Assembly: GCF_001310225.1 (NCBI RefSeq)
Contig: NZ_CP012898.1
Location: 1,984,001 to 2,048,000, forward strand
DNA from: Pseudalgibacter alginicilyticus
GTDB taxonomy: Bacteria; Bacteroidota; Bacteroidia; Flavobacteriales; Flavobacteriaceae
Direction of reading: 5' to 3'
Length of the DNA stretch: 64,000 bases
Shown here one piece after another: positions 1 through 8,158 of the stretch. Position numbers and translations under genes: made by a program. The notes below the pieces were generated by a model, which saw only the letters and a program-made list of their open reading frames with translations, ran no database searches and had not been told where the DNA came from. Each line of letters opens with the position of its first letter. Position 1 is the stretch's first letter.

Positions 1-378
1 CAAAAACAAGGAAAAATAGTAGCGATGGCTGGCGATGGTATTAATGATGCTCCTGCCTTAGCAAAAAGCGATGTTGGCATAGCTATGGGAACAGGAACTG
101 ATATTGCTATAGAAAGCGCTTCTATAACTTTAGTAAAAGGTGATTTACATGGTATTGTAAAAGCTCATAACTTAAGTGAAAAAGTCATGAAAAACATCAA
201 ACAAAATCTCTTTTTTGCACTTTTTTATAACAGTATTGGCGTACCCATAGCTGCTGGTATATTATATCCTTTTTTCGGCATTTTACTATCTCCCATGATT
301 GCAGCTTTAGCTATGAGTTTTAGCTCTGTTTCAGTAATTACAAATGCTTTAAGGTTAAAAAACACTCAAATAAATTAA
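1..378 (+). CDS. copA: Copper-exporting P-type ATPase, C-terminal end (5' truncated by window)
   Basis: The reading frame is open from base 1, so the gene begins outside the window and the ATG at 25 is internal. The visible 126 codons start with the P-type ATPase hinge motif [10 protein letters not shown], which closes the phosphorylation domain, followed by two hydrophobic segments forming the last membrane pair. The final helix carries MSFSS, matching the MxxSS signature of Cu+-transporting P1B-1 ATPases. The role inferred from this is ATP-driven Cu+ export across the inner membrane. A TonB receptor starts three bases after the stop and a secreted metal-binding protein follows, which supports copper as the substrate. 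The N-terminal metal-binding domains cannot be seen here. Confidence 0.9.
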   Translation, partial: QKQGKIVAMAGDGINDAPALAKSDVGIAMGTGTDIAIESASITLVKGDLHGIVKAHNLSEKVMKNIKQNLFFALFYNSIGVPIAAGILYPFFGILLSPMIAALAMSFSSVSVITNALRLKNTQIN

Positions 379-381
379 ACA

Positions 382-2628
382 ATGAAAAACATACTATACA
401 TACTCATATGGTTTCCTGTCCTAATTTTTTCACAAGAAAAAATTAGCGGCATGATTATGGAAGCAAACAACAACCAACATCTTGGATTGCCTGGCGCCAA
501 TGTATATTGGCTGGGAACTACCGTAGGAACTACAACTGATATAGACGGAAAATTTACGCTTTCATATAAAAATGAATATGAAAAACTAATAATTAGCTAT
601 GTAGGATTTAAAACCGATACACTTACAATTTCAGACCCCTCAAAAATGGTGCATCATTTACTAAAAACCACAAGCGAACTTAATGAAGTAACACTTACAT
701 CTAGAAAACAAGCCACTGCCAAATCATATTTACAAGCTCAAAATACTTTTACCGTAACGAGTGATGAATTATTGAAGGCGGCATGTTGCAATCTTGCAGA
801 GAGTTTTGAAACCAATCCGTCAATTGATGTTAATTTTGCTGATGCTGTTACTGGAACCAAGCAAATTAAAATGCTAGGACTTAATAGTCCGTATATTTTA
901 ATTGCTACCGAAAATATCCCATCCATTCGAGGTGCCTCACAAGCATTTGGGCTTACCTTTATTCCTGGAACTTGGGTAGAAAGTATTCAAATAACAAAAG
1001 GTGCTGGTAGTGTTGTTAATGGTTACGAAAGTATTGCAGGACAAATAAACGCAGAATTAGTAAAACCTTTAACAGATAATAAATTATTTGTAAATCTTTA
1101 TGGTGCAAGTAGCGAGCGTTTAGAATTAAACACGCACCTTAACACTAAAGTAAGTGACAAATGGCATACAGGTTTGTACTTACACGGCAATACCCATAAT
1201 GGCGAGCATGATGTTAATGACGATGGTTTTTTAGATATGCCAAAATTCAATCAAATAAATATTATGAATCGTTGGCAATATATAGATACCGAAAAAGGCT
1301 TTGTTAGTTTTATTAATTTAAAGTTTTTAAATGATGAAAAACAAACTGGCCAACTTAATTTTAACCCAAAAACAGACAAGTTAACAACAAATGCTTGGGG
1401 AAGTGAAATCCTAACTAAGCGCTATGAAATCTCAACAAAATTTGGCTATGTAAATCCAGAAGTCCCTTGGCAAAAAATTGGAGTGCAAGCCGCATTTAGT
1501 AACCACAAACAAGAGTCTTACTTTGGATTAAATCAATATAACATTACTCAAAATAGTTTATACACGAATGCTATTTACAACACTATCATTAGCGATTCTA
1601 GACATAAAATAAAAACGGGTTTAGATTTTACCTACGATCATTATGATGAATTTCTTGATGTTCCAAACCTCGCTTCAGATTATGAAAGAACAGAACGTTC
1701 TGTTGGTTCATTTTTCGAATATAATTTTGATAATTTAAACAACTTAAATCTTACTGCAGGAATACGTGCTGATACTCACAATTTATTAGGAACCTTTGTA
1801 ACCCCTCGGTTTCACATGCGATATACACCTTGGGAAAAATCAGCAATCAGAGCTTCTTTTGGTCGTGGAAAACGCAGCGCTAATATTTTTGCAGAAAACC
1901 AAAATATGTTTGCCTCTTCAAGAACCATCAATATTCTAAATACCACCGGTAATATTTATGGATTAGACCCTGAGATTGCTTGGAATTACGGTCTTTCCTA
2001 TTTACAAGGTTTTAACTTATTTAACAGAAAAGCAGACATTACCTTAGATTATTATAAAACAGATTTTAAAAATAAAATAGTTGTTGATTATGAAAATCCA
2101 CAAGAAGTAAATTTTTATAATTTAGATGGTGTTAGTTATGCCAACAGCTTTCAAATTGAATTGAATTACAATGTATTTGAACATTTTGATTTACGAACTG
2201 CTTATAAATACTACGACATTAAAACACAGTACAATTCTGGAAAGTTATCAAATCCGCTAATCCCTAAACACCGCTTTTTTGCTAATGCAGCTTATGAAAC
2301 ACCAATAAAAAACAACGGACATTGGAAATTTGACACAACCTTCAACTGGCTGGGCGAGCAACGTTTTAGCTCAACATTAGCAAACCCATCAACATATCAA
2401 TTGTCAGAAAAAACACCTACAGTTACGACTTTAAATGCACAAGTCACCAAAGTGTTTTCTGAAAAATTTGAAGTATATTTAGGGGGTGAAAACATTACAA
2501 ATGTAAGACAAGACAATCCTATTTTAGACGCTAAGAACCCTTTTGGCTCAAATTTTGATACTACATTTGTGTATGGTCCAATTTTTGGAAGCATGTATTA
2601 TGCTGGATTACGATTTAAAATAAATTAA
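382..2628 (+). CDS. TonB-dependent outer-membrane receptor, probably metal (copper) related
   Basis: The 748-residue product has a signal peptide (about residues 1-18), a carboxypeptidase-regulatory-like beta domain (about 20-105; SGMIMEANN to LIISYVGF), a plug (about 120-230) and a long beta-barrel ending in the aromatic-rich strand GSMYYAGLRFKIN. This is the architecture of Bacteroidota TonB-linked receptors, which import a ligand through the outer membrane using energy from ExbB/ExbD/TonB. The plug begins with an unusual Cys-Cys pair (AACCNLAESF). It sits 3 bp behind the Cu+-ATPase gene, so the two are probably co-transcribed. A role in copper or cuprous-complex traffic is inferred from context only; the ligand cannot be read from sequence. 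Confidence 0.87.
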   Translation: MKNILYILIWFPVLIFSQEKISGMIMEANNNQHLGLPGANVYWLGTTVGTTTDIDGKFTLSYKNEYEKLIISYVGFKTDTLTISDPSKMVHHLLKTTSELNEVTLTSRKQATAKSYLQAQNTFTVTSDELLKAACCNLAESFETNPSIDVNFADAVTGTKQIKMLGLNSPYILIATENIPSIRGASQAFGLTFIPGTWVESIQITKGAGSVVNGYESIAGQINAELVKPLTDNKLFVNLYGASSERLELNTHLNTKVSDKWHTGLYLHGNTHNGEHDVNDDGFLDMPKFNQINIMNRWQYIDTEKGFVSFINLKFLNDEKQTGQLNFNPKTDKLTTNAWGSEILTKRYEISTKFGYVNPEVPWQKIGVQAAFSNHKQESYFGLNQYNITQNSLYTNAIYNTIISDSRHKIKTGLDFTYDHYDEFLDVPNLASDYERTERSVGSFFEYNFDNLNNLNLTAGIRADTHNLLGTFVTPRFHMRYTPWEKSAIRASFGRGKRSANIFAENQNMFASSRTINILNTTGNIYGLDPEIAWNYGLSYLQGFNLFNRKADITLDYYKTDFKNKIVVDYENPQEVNFYNLDGVSYANSFQIELNYNVFEHFDLRTAYKYYDIKTQYNSGKLSNPLIPKHRFFANAAYETPIKNNGHWKFDTTFNWLGEQRFSSTLANPSTYQLSEKTPTVTTLNAQVTKVFSEKFEVYLGGENITNVRQDNPILDAKNPFGSNFDTTFVYGPIFGSMYYAGLRFKIN

Positions 2629-2677
2629 CAAATATGACTATTCGTTATTTTGCACGAATCTCATAATTAAAAAAATA

Positions 2678-2726
2678 GTTAGAAATACACGATTATTTAA
2701 AATAAGTTGATTCGTGTATTTCTAAC
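2678..2726. terminator. Long perfect hairpin between TonB receptor and HMA genes
   Basis: A 15-bp perfect inverted repeat (arms 2678-2692 and 2712-2726, arm GTTAGAAATACACGA) encloses a second small A/T palindrome. A weaker ATTCGT/ACGAAT pair lies just upstream (about 2640-2658). The right arm is followed by A-rich rather than T-rich sequence on the plus strand, while the minus-strand reading has a T-run, so a classic plus-strand terminator is not certain. It may end or attenuate the copper transcript, or act as an mRNA-stabilising structure. Confidence 0.5.
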
Positions 2727-2783
2727 AAAAAATAAAATAACCCTATAAAAAATTGTCTTTACAAGACTTAAAAAAAGAAACCA

Positions 2784-3137
2784 ATGAAAAAGTTATTATT
2801 AGTTACATTAGTACTTATCACAACCGTCACATTTGCTCAAGACAAAAATGCCAAAGCTACAATGGAAGTAGATGGTGTTTGCCTTATGTGTAAAAGCCGC
2901 ATTGAAAAAGCTTGTTTTAAAACTAAAGGTGTAAAATCTGCTATTTGGGATGTAAAAACACATGAATTAAAACTAATTTATGATGAACGGAAAACCAATG
3001 TTGAGACTATTCAAAAAAGTGTATTAGAAGCTGGTCATGACATAAAAAAACTAAAAATAAAAGCCACAGATGAAGCTTATGCTAAATTACACGATTGCTG
3101 TAAATATCGAGACATAGAAGTAAGAGAAGCACATTAA
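2784..3137 (+). CDS. Secreted heavy-metal-associated (HMA) domain protein
   Basis: This 117-residue protein has a signal peptide (about 1-18, cleavage near TFAQ) and one HMA-type ferredoxin-fold domain (about 24-95). The expected CxxC metal site is CLMC at residues 33-36, with another Cys at 44. The tail holds a HDCC cluster (about 104-107) that could add metal ligands. Such domains bind Cu+ and hand it to ATPases or other carriers; here the protein is predicted to be periplasmic. It follows the Cu+-ATPase and TonB receptor genes in the same direction and lies 12 bp before a TPR gene. Function as a periplasmic copper chaperone or sponge is inferred from motif and neighbours. Confidence 0.85.
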   Translation: MKKLLLVTLVLITTVTFAQDKNAKATMEVDGVCLMCKSRIEKACFKTKGVKSAIWDVKTHELKLIYDERKTNVETIQKSVLEAGHDIKKLKIKATDEAYAKLHDCCKYRDIEVREAH

Positions 3138-3149
3138 CCCTCCATTGCA

Positions 3150-4115
3150 ATGAAAAAATCTATCTTCATTTTATTTTTATTGCCTTTATTAACTTTTGCT
3201 CAAGCCAATAAATTTTTTAGGCAAGGCATGAGGGCAACCGATATTAATGAAAAAATTAATTTATTTTCAAAAGCCATAGAATCAAATCCTAAGCATTTAG
3301 ATGCTTATTTTCAAAGAGCCATTGCTAAAGATAATATTGGTGATTTTAATGGTGCAATATTGGATTACACCAAAGTTATTTTTTATGAACCAGGGGCCGA
3401 CTCTTATTACAACAGAGGAAATTCAAAATACAAATTAGAAGATTACTTAGGAGCAAAAGAAGACTATGAAAAAGCCTTAGAATTAGATTCTCAATTTATA
3501 GCTGCCAAATACAGTTTAGCTTATGCTAAATATGATTTAAAAGATTATGAAGGTGCTATTGATGATTTGAACGCTGTTATAAGTATGTATCCTCGAAGTG
3601 GCATTGCCTACAAACAAAGAGCATTTGCTTATTCTGCACTAAAAAAGCACATAGAAGCTATAAAAGATTTTTCTACCGTTATCAAAATCAGTCCAACTTC
3701 CGATGCTTATTATAATCGAGGTACTGCCTTTATGGATATAAATTATTATCAAATGGCAAATAATGATTTTAACACAGCAATAAAAATTGACAAAAACAAT
3801 ACTTTAGCGTATTTTTTTAAAGCAACTTCGCATTTTTTTTTAGGAGAATATGATCCTGCAATTTTATATTTTAATACCGCTATTAATTTTGACAACTACG
3901 ATTATGATGCTGCTTTTGGATTGGCTTTAACTTACTATAAGACTAATGATTTAAAAAATGCTAAAATACAATTTCATAAAGCAGAGCGTATTTTAAAATC
4001 AATATCTGAAGCTTCCGAAACCAAGGAAGGGTTAGCTTTATTTGAAAACACTTATTGGTACCTAAACCAATACTATACATTTAATGAATACTATCAGAAA
4101 CTTTCTAATTTATAA
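3150..4115 (+). CDS. Secreted tetratricopeptide-repeat (TPR) protein
   Basis: The 321-residue product starts with a signal peptide (about 1-17) and then contains tandem TPR units from about residue 20 to 270, recognisable by repeated patterns such as AYFQRAIAKDNIGDFNGAI and YYNRGNSKYKLEDYLGA. TPR solenoids hold protein-protein contacts; no catalytic residues are visible. It lies 12 bp after the HMA gene, so it is probably translated from the same mRNA, and its end is only 2 bp from the convergent rsmG. The partner and exact role are unknown; a scaffold role in the periplasm is the most that can be said. Confidence 0.8.
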   Translation: MKKSIFILFLLPLLTFAQANKFFRQGMRATDINEKINLFSKAIESNPKHLDAYFQRAIAKDNIGDFNGAILDYTKVIFYEPGADSYYNRGNSKYKLEDYLGAKEDYEKALELDSQFIAAKYSLAYAKYDLKDYEGAIDDLNAVISMYPRSGIAYKQRAFAYSALKKHIEAIKDFSTVIKISPTSDAYYNRGTAFMDINYYQMANNDFNTAIKIDKNNTLAYFFKATSHFFLGEYDPAILYFNTAINFDNYDYDAAFGLALTYYKTNDLKNAKIQFHKAERILKSISEASETKEGLALFENTYWYLNQYYTFNEYYQKLSNL

Positions 4116-4117
4116 AT

Positions 4118-4747
4118 TCAACCTCTATACTTTAAAGGTAAATGAACCACTTTTTTTGTTTCGTAAAAATCTTCGAAAAAATACTCACTCAAATTATAAA
4201 TAGTAATGGTTTTATAATCCTGAAGTTCTTCAGTTAAATCACCTCCTTTTAAATATAAAATACCGTTTTTCAAGTCATGGTTTTGCTCTTTAGCTATTTT
4301 ACCTTTCGTCCAATGAACAAAAGTAGGCATGGCTGCAACGGCACGGCTTACAATAAAATCATAGGTATCATTAATTGCTTCTACCCTACTGTGTGTAGTT
4401 TTTACATTGGTTAAACCCAAACCTTCTATTACTTCATTTACCACTTTAAGTTTTTTAGCTATACTATCCACCAAGTGAAATGAACACTCCGGAAACATAA
4501 TAGCCAATGGAATACCAGGAAATCCGCCACCTGTTCCTACATCTAAAATTTTAGTTCCATCTTTAAAAGATATGATTTTAGCAATTCCTAAAGAATGTAA
4601 TACATGCCTTAAATAAAGCTCATCTATATCCTTTCTAGACACTACATTTATCTTTAAATTCCAATCTTCATAAAGCACTTGTAGCTTGTTGAATTTGTAA
4701 ATTTGATCTTCTGTTAAATTTGGAAAATACTTTAAAATAAGGTTCAT
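4118..4747 (-). CDS. rsmG: 16S rRNA (guanine527-N7)-methyltransferase RsmG
   Basis: The 209-residue protein has the full RsmG/GidB length and the SAM-binding glycine loop LDVGTGGGFPGIPLAI (about residues 68-84), followed by the FHLVDSIAKK strand and the SRAVA motif typical of the family. RsmG methylates N7 of G527 in 16S rRNA in the cytoplasm; loss gives low-level streptomycin resistance in other bacteria. It is a single gene convergent with the TPR gene and divergent from the desaturase gene. A TAnnTTTG-type -7 box lies just upstream. Identification is firm from the loop, length and overall pattern. Confidence 0.95.
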   Translation of the reverse strand: MNLILKYFPNLTEDQIYKFNKLQVLYEDWNLKINVVSRKDIDELYLRHVLHSLGIAKIISFKDGTKILDVGTGGGFPGIPLAIMFPECSFHLVDSIAKKLKVVNEVIEGLGLTNVKTTHSRVEAINDTYDFIVSRAVAAMPTFVHWTKGKIAKEQNHDLKNGILYLKGGDLTEELQDYKTITIYNLSEYFFEDFYETKKVVHLPLKYRG

Positions 4748-4764
4748 TCCTGTTAAATTTTTGA

Positions 4765-4798
4765 CAAAAATATACTTTTTATGTACATAATTTTACAA
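4765..4798 (-). promoter_or_regulatory. Candidate rsmG promoter
   Basis: Read on the minus strand, TATTTTTG (4765-4772) matches the Bacteroidota -7 consensus TAnnTTTG, with TTG at 4796-4798 at a 23-base spacing. It lies 18 bp upstream of the rsmG start codon. The A/T-rich context makes chance matches possible. Confidence 0.45.
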
Positions 4799-4829
4799 AA
4801 AAACGTTATTACTTGAATCGGTTTATTCC

Positions 4830-4837
4830 TATCTTTG
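4830..4837 (+). promoter_or_regulatory. -7 box (TATCTTTG) upstream of desaturase gene
   Basis: TATCTTTG is a perfect match to the Bacteroidota -7 consensus TAnnTTTG. It is 51 bp before the desaturase ATG. A TTG at 4813-4815 is 14 bases upstream, slightly closer than the usual 17-23, so the -33 element is doubtful. Confidence 0.55.
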
Positions 4838-4888
4838 CATCAAGTATGATGCGCATTATTTATTATCAATCATATTAAAATTAATAGC

Positions 4889-5983
4889 ATGACTAAACAA
4901 ACGCTTTCTTTTTCCAGAAATGACTCTGCAAAGTTTTTTAGAACACTTAACAAACGTGTCAACGATTACTTTAAAGAAAATAACATTAAACGAACTGGAA
5001 ATTGGAAATTATATATCAAAACAATTGTAATGTTTGCATTATTAATTGTACCTGTAGTTTTAATTTTTACGGTTGATCTTCCATCATGGACACAAATAAT
5101 ACTAATGATAATTGTTGGTATTGGTATGGCAGGTGTAGGCATGAATGTTATGCATGATGCTAACCATGGATCTTTTTCAAGCAAAAAATGGGTTAACAAA
5201 CTCATGGGAAGCAGTATCTATATTTTGGCTGGAAATGATTATAATTGGAAAGTTCAGCACAATGTACTTCATCACACATATACAAATATACAAGGGCATG
5301 ATGAGGATATAGATGCTGGTAGAATCATTCGTTTTTCTAAGCACACTAAATGGCTTAAAATTCATCAATATCAAAAATACTACGCATTCTTTCTTTATGG
5401 ATTATTAACAGCTAATTGGGCTATAACAACCGATTTTATCCAAACATACAAATACCTAAAAAGAAAATTAGCCTACGGCAAATTGCCTCACCCAGCTACC
5501 CAATGGACAAAATTAATTATAGGCAAAATAGTTTATTATTCTATTTGGGTTGTTTTACCATTATCATTAGGTTTTGCTTGGTGGCAAGTTTTAATTGGCT
5601 TTTTAATTATGCATTATACTGCTGGCATTATTCTAAGTGTTATATTTCAATTAGCTCATGTTATGCCTAATACAGAAATGCCTACACCTGATGAATCTGG
5701 CAATATGAAAAACACTTGGGCTATTCATCAATTATTTACCACTTCTAATTTTTCTCCAAAAAGTTGGATTGTAGAATTTTATACGGGTGGACTGAACAGA
5801 CAAGTGGAACATCATTTATTTGCAAACATTAGTCATGTTCATTATAGCAAAATAGCAAAAATAGTTAAGGAAACTGCACATGAGTTTAGCTTGCCATATA
5901 ATGAATATAAAACTTTTTGGAAAGCAGTTTCAGAACATTACAACCAATTAAAGGTACTAGGAAAAAACCCTAGTTTAGCCTAA
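4889..5983 (+). CDS. Membrane fatty-acid (acyl-CoA/acyl-lipid) desaturase
   Basis: The 364-residue product carries the three histidine boxes of integral-membrane desaturases: HDANHGS (about residues 90-96), HNVLHHTYTN (about 126-135) and the C-terminal QVEHHLF (about 305-311). Hydrophobic segments at about 47-64, 68-87, 160-175 and 210-255 place it in the inner membrane. The di-iron site built by these His residues uses O2 and an electron donor to insert a double bond in a fatty acyl chain. The QxxHH form of box 3 is shared with front-end (delta-6-like) and linoleoyl-CoA desaturase families, but the regiospecificity cannot be read. No fused cytochrome b5 is present. The likely role is membrane fluidity or low-temperature adaptation. 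Confidence 0.9.
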   Translation: MTKQTLSFSRNDSAKFFRTLNKRVNDYFKENNIKRTGNWKLYIKTIVMFALLIVPVVLIFTVDLPSWTQIILMIIVGIGMAGVGMNVMHDANHGSFSSKKWVNKLMGSSIYILAGNDYNWKVQHNVLHHTYTNIQGHDEDIDAGRIIRFSKHTKWLKIHQYQKYYAFFLYGLLTANWAITTDFIQTYKYLKRKLAYGKLPHPATQWTKLIIGKIVYYSIWVVLPLSLGFAWWQVLIGFLIMHYTAGIILSVIFQLAHVMPNTEMPTPDESGNMKNTWAIHQLFTTSNFSPKSWIVEFYTGGLNRQVEHHLFANISHVHYSKIAKIVKETAHEFSLPYNEYKTFWKAVSEHYNQLKVLGKNPSLA

Positions 5984-6012
5984 ATTTCATATTTACCATT
6001 TAAATAAATTAC

Positions 6013-7197
6013 ATGCAATTACTATCTGATAGAATTTTAAACATGGCGCAGTCTGCAACATTAGCGATGGCTGCAAAAGCAAGAGAATTAAAAGAAGAAG
6101 GCAAAGACATTATTGGGTTAAGTTTGGGTGAACCAGATTTTAACACCCCCGATTTTATTAAGGAAGCCGCTATTCAAGCCATAAATGAAAATTACAATTC
6201 CTATTCGCCTGTTGATGGTTATGGGGATTTAAAAAAAGCTATTATTAACAAATTTAAGCGCGATAATAATTTAACGTATACACCTGCTCAAATTGTTGTT
6301 TCTACAGGTGCAAAACAATCGCTTGCTAACATAGCTGCTGTTTTGACTAATAAAGGTGACGAAGTTATCATGCCCTGTCCTTACTGGGTTAGTTACGCTG
6401 ACCTTGTAAAACTTAATGATGGTATTCCTGTTGAAGTTAAAACAACAATTGCTACTGATTTTAAAATGACACCCGCTCAATTGGAAGCAGCTATTACACC
6501 AAAAACAAAAATGATTTGGTTTAGTTCCCCTTGTAACCCAAGTGGCTCTATTTATAGTAAAGATGAATTGAGAGGCTTAGCTGATGTATTAGTAAAGCAC
6601 CCGAATATATATGTTGTTTCTGATGAAATTTACGAGCATATCAACTACATCGGTGGTCATGCAAGTATGGCTCAGTTTGAAGATATGTACGATAGAACAA
6701 TTACTGTTAACGGTGTATCAAAAGCATTTGCTATGACAGGATGGCGTATTGGATTTATTGGAGGCCCAGAAAAAATTGCGCGTGCTTGCAATAAAATGCA
6801 AGGACAAATCACTAGCGGTGCTAACTGTATTGCGCAACGCGCTACTATTACAGCTCTTAACGAATCGCCAAGTCGTGTGCAATACATGATTGATGAATTT
6901 AAGGTACGTCGTGATTTAATTTTAAAATTATTAGGAGATATCAAAGGCTTTGAGTGCAATGTGCCTGAAGGTGCTTTTTATGTATTTCCAAATATTTCTT
7001 ATTTCTTTGGAAAAACATTAAAAGGTAAAACAATAAATAATGCTTCCGATTTTTCTATGTATTTATTAGGAGAGGCCTTAGTAGCTACCGTTGATGGCGG
7101 ATCTTTTGGCAACCCTGATTGTATTCGTATTTCTTATGCAGCATCACAAGAACAAATTATTGAAGCTATTAAACGTATAAAAGAAGCTGTAAGCTAA
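6013..7197 (+). CDS. aspC: Pyridoxal-phosphate aspartate-type aminotransferase
   Basis: The 394-residue protein is a full-length class I aminotransferase. Visible landmarks are LGEPDFNTP near the N-terminus (about 36-44), the SPCNPSG substrate/cofactor loop (about 173-179), SDEIYEH (about 205-211) and the PLP lysine K237 in VSKAFAMTGWRIG. C-terminal RISYA carries the arginine that binds the substrate alpha-carboxylate. It transfers amino groups between aspartate (or related amino acids) and 2-oxoglutarate in the cytoplasm. It begins 29 bp after the desaturase stop in the same direction and is followed by a clear terminator. Substrate could also include aromatic amino acids or prephenate, which sequence alone does not settle. 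Confidence 0.9.
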   Translation: MQLLSDRILNMAQSATLAMAAKARELKEEGKDIIGLSLGEPDFNTPDFIKEAAIQAINENYNSYSPVDGYGDLKKAIINKFKRDNNLTYTPAQIVVSTGAKQSLANIAAVLTNKGDEVIMPCPYWVSYADLVKLNDGIPVEVKTTIATDFKMTPAQLEAAITPKTKMIWFSSPCNPSGSIYSKDELRGLADVLVKHPNIYVVSDEIYEHINYIGGHASMAQFEDMYDRTITVNGVSKAFAMTGWRIGFIGGPEKIARACNKMQGQITSGANCIAQRATITALNESPSRVQYMIDEFKVRRDLILKLLGDIKGFECNVPEGAFYVFPNISYFFGKTLKGKTINNASDFSMYLLGEALVATVDGGSFGNPDCIRISYAASQEQIIEAIKRIKEAVS

Positions 7198-7222
7198 AAC
7201 GTTTTTTTTTAATAAAATAATC

Positions 7223-7260
7223 AAGCCCTGTTAGGTAAACATACTTAACGGGGCTTTTTT
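7223..7260 (+). terminator. Rho-independent terminator after aminotransferase gene
   Basis: AAGCCCTGTTA pairs with TTAACGGGGCTT (one G-T wobble) around a short A-rich loop, followed by a T-run at 7255-7260. It lies 26 bp after the aminotransferase stop and separates that unit from the dps promoter. Confidence 0.85.
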
Positions 7261-7300
7261 ATGCATCAAATTACAATTCTATAATAATCAACAAAAATTG

Positions 7301-7335
7301 TGTAACATAAAACCATGATTGCTCCTATAACTTTG
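7301..7335 (+). promoter_or_regulatory. Candidate dps promoter with TGTAACA element and TAACTTTG box
   Basis: TAACTTTG (7328-7335) matches the TAnnTTTG -7 consensus and lies 31 bp before the dps ATG. Instead of a TTG at -33 there is TGTAACATAAAA starting at 7301. The same TGTAACA element, at the identical 30-base distance from CTTTG, precedes the lipoprotein gene at 12569. The TGTAAC core resembles -35 elements of ECF sigma factors. The functional reading is inference. Confidence 0.5.
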
Positions 7336-7366
7336 CAACAGCAACAAACCATAAAAAATAACACAC

Positions 7367-7840
7367 ATGAAATCAAACAATATAGGATTAGCAAAAAAAG
7401 ATTTAAATAAGAGTATTAAAAATCTAACAGAGGTTCTATCAAATGAAATGGTTTTATATGTAAAGCTTAGAAAATTTCACTGGAATGTTTCAGGAAATAG
7501 CTTTATGGAACTTCATAAGCTTTTTGAAGACCAATACCATGCTATTGAAAAAATTATTGACGAGGTAGCTGAACGTATTGGAAAATTAGGTAGCAAATCC
7601 ATTGGTACTATGGGTGAATTTATAGAACATGCAACCTTAAAAGAAAGTACAGAATACGAACCCCAAGACAAAATGTTAGCAGAATTATTAAATGATCATG
7701 AAAAAATTATTATCTCAATCAGAGAAATGGTTACCAAAATGGAAGAAGATTCTGAAGATGTTGGTACCGTAGATTTTTTAACCGCTTTAATACTATCACA
7801 TGAATCTAAGGCATGGATCCTAAGAAGATATATTGCATAA
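7367..7840 (+). CDS. dps: Dps-family DNA-protection/ferritin-like protein
   Basis: The 157-residue product has the Dps helix pattern and the complete inter-subunit ferroxidase set: H38 in KFHWNVSG, H50 and E54 in ELHKLFED, then D65 and E69 in IDEVAERIG. Dps forms a dodecamer that oxidises Fe2+ with H2O2, stores iron and shields DNA during starvation and oxidative stress. The N-terminus is short (about 25 residues before helix A) with several lysines (KKDLNKSIKN) that could contact DNA. It is the first gene of the stress island and is followed 28 bp later by csbD. Its promoter shares a TGTAACA element with another island gene. Confidence 0.93.
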   Translation: MKSNNIGLAKKDLNKSIKNLTEVLSNEMVLYVKLRKFHWNVSGNSFMELHKLFEDQYHAIEKIIDEVAERIGKLGSKSIGTMGEFIEHATLKESTEYEPQDKMLAELLNDHEKIIISIREMVTKMEEDSEDVGTVDFLTALILSHESKAWILRRYIA

Positions 7841-7868
7841 ATTAATATTAACAAAAAAAAATAAAATC

Positions 7869-8054
7869 ATGAATACTACAGAAATTAAAGGAAATTGGAA
7901 ACAAATAAAAGGAAATTTAAAACAAAAATATGCCACATTAACAGATGATGATTTACTCATGGCAGAAGGAAAAGAAGAAGAAACCTTGGGGAAAATTCAA
8001 GAGAAATTAGGTAAAACTAAAGAAGAGTTTCATAGAATATTAGCTGACATCTAA
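7869..8054 (+). CDS. CsbD-family stress protein
   Basis: The 61-residue, lysine- and glutamate-rich protein starts MNTTEIKGNWKQIKG and continues through KQKYATLTDDDLLMAEGK, the recognisable CsbD pattern. The ATG at 7869 is chosen because the family begins at this motif; an upstream in-frame start at 7833 would overlap dps by 8 bp and add 12 unrelated residues. CsbD proteins are abundant, soluble, induced by general or osmotic stress, and of unknown mechanism. It lies 28 bp behind dps and is probably co-transcribed. Confidence 0.9.
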   Translation: MNTTEIKGNWKQIKGNLKQKYATLTDDDLLMAEGKEEETLGKIQEKLGKTKEEFHRILADI

Positions 8055-8158
8055 AAAATATGCCTGAAAACCATTCATTTTCGTAAGTAGTTTTGGTTGG
8101 TTAGTTACAGAGCGGTTAGTAGGGCATTTTTTTAACATAAAAACAGAATAGTAACAGA

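Noticed and set aside
7833-7868. CsbD start overlapping dps
   Set aside because: The family motif begins at the ATG at 7869; the upstream residues have no family character.
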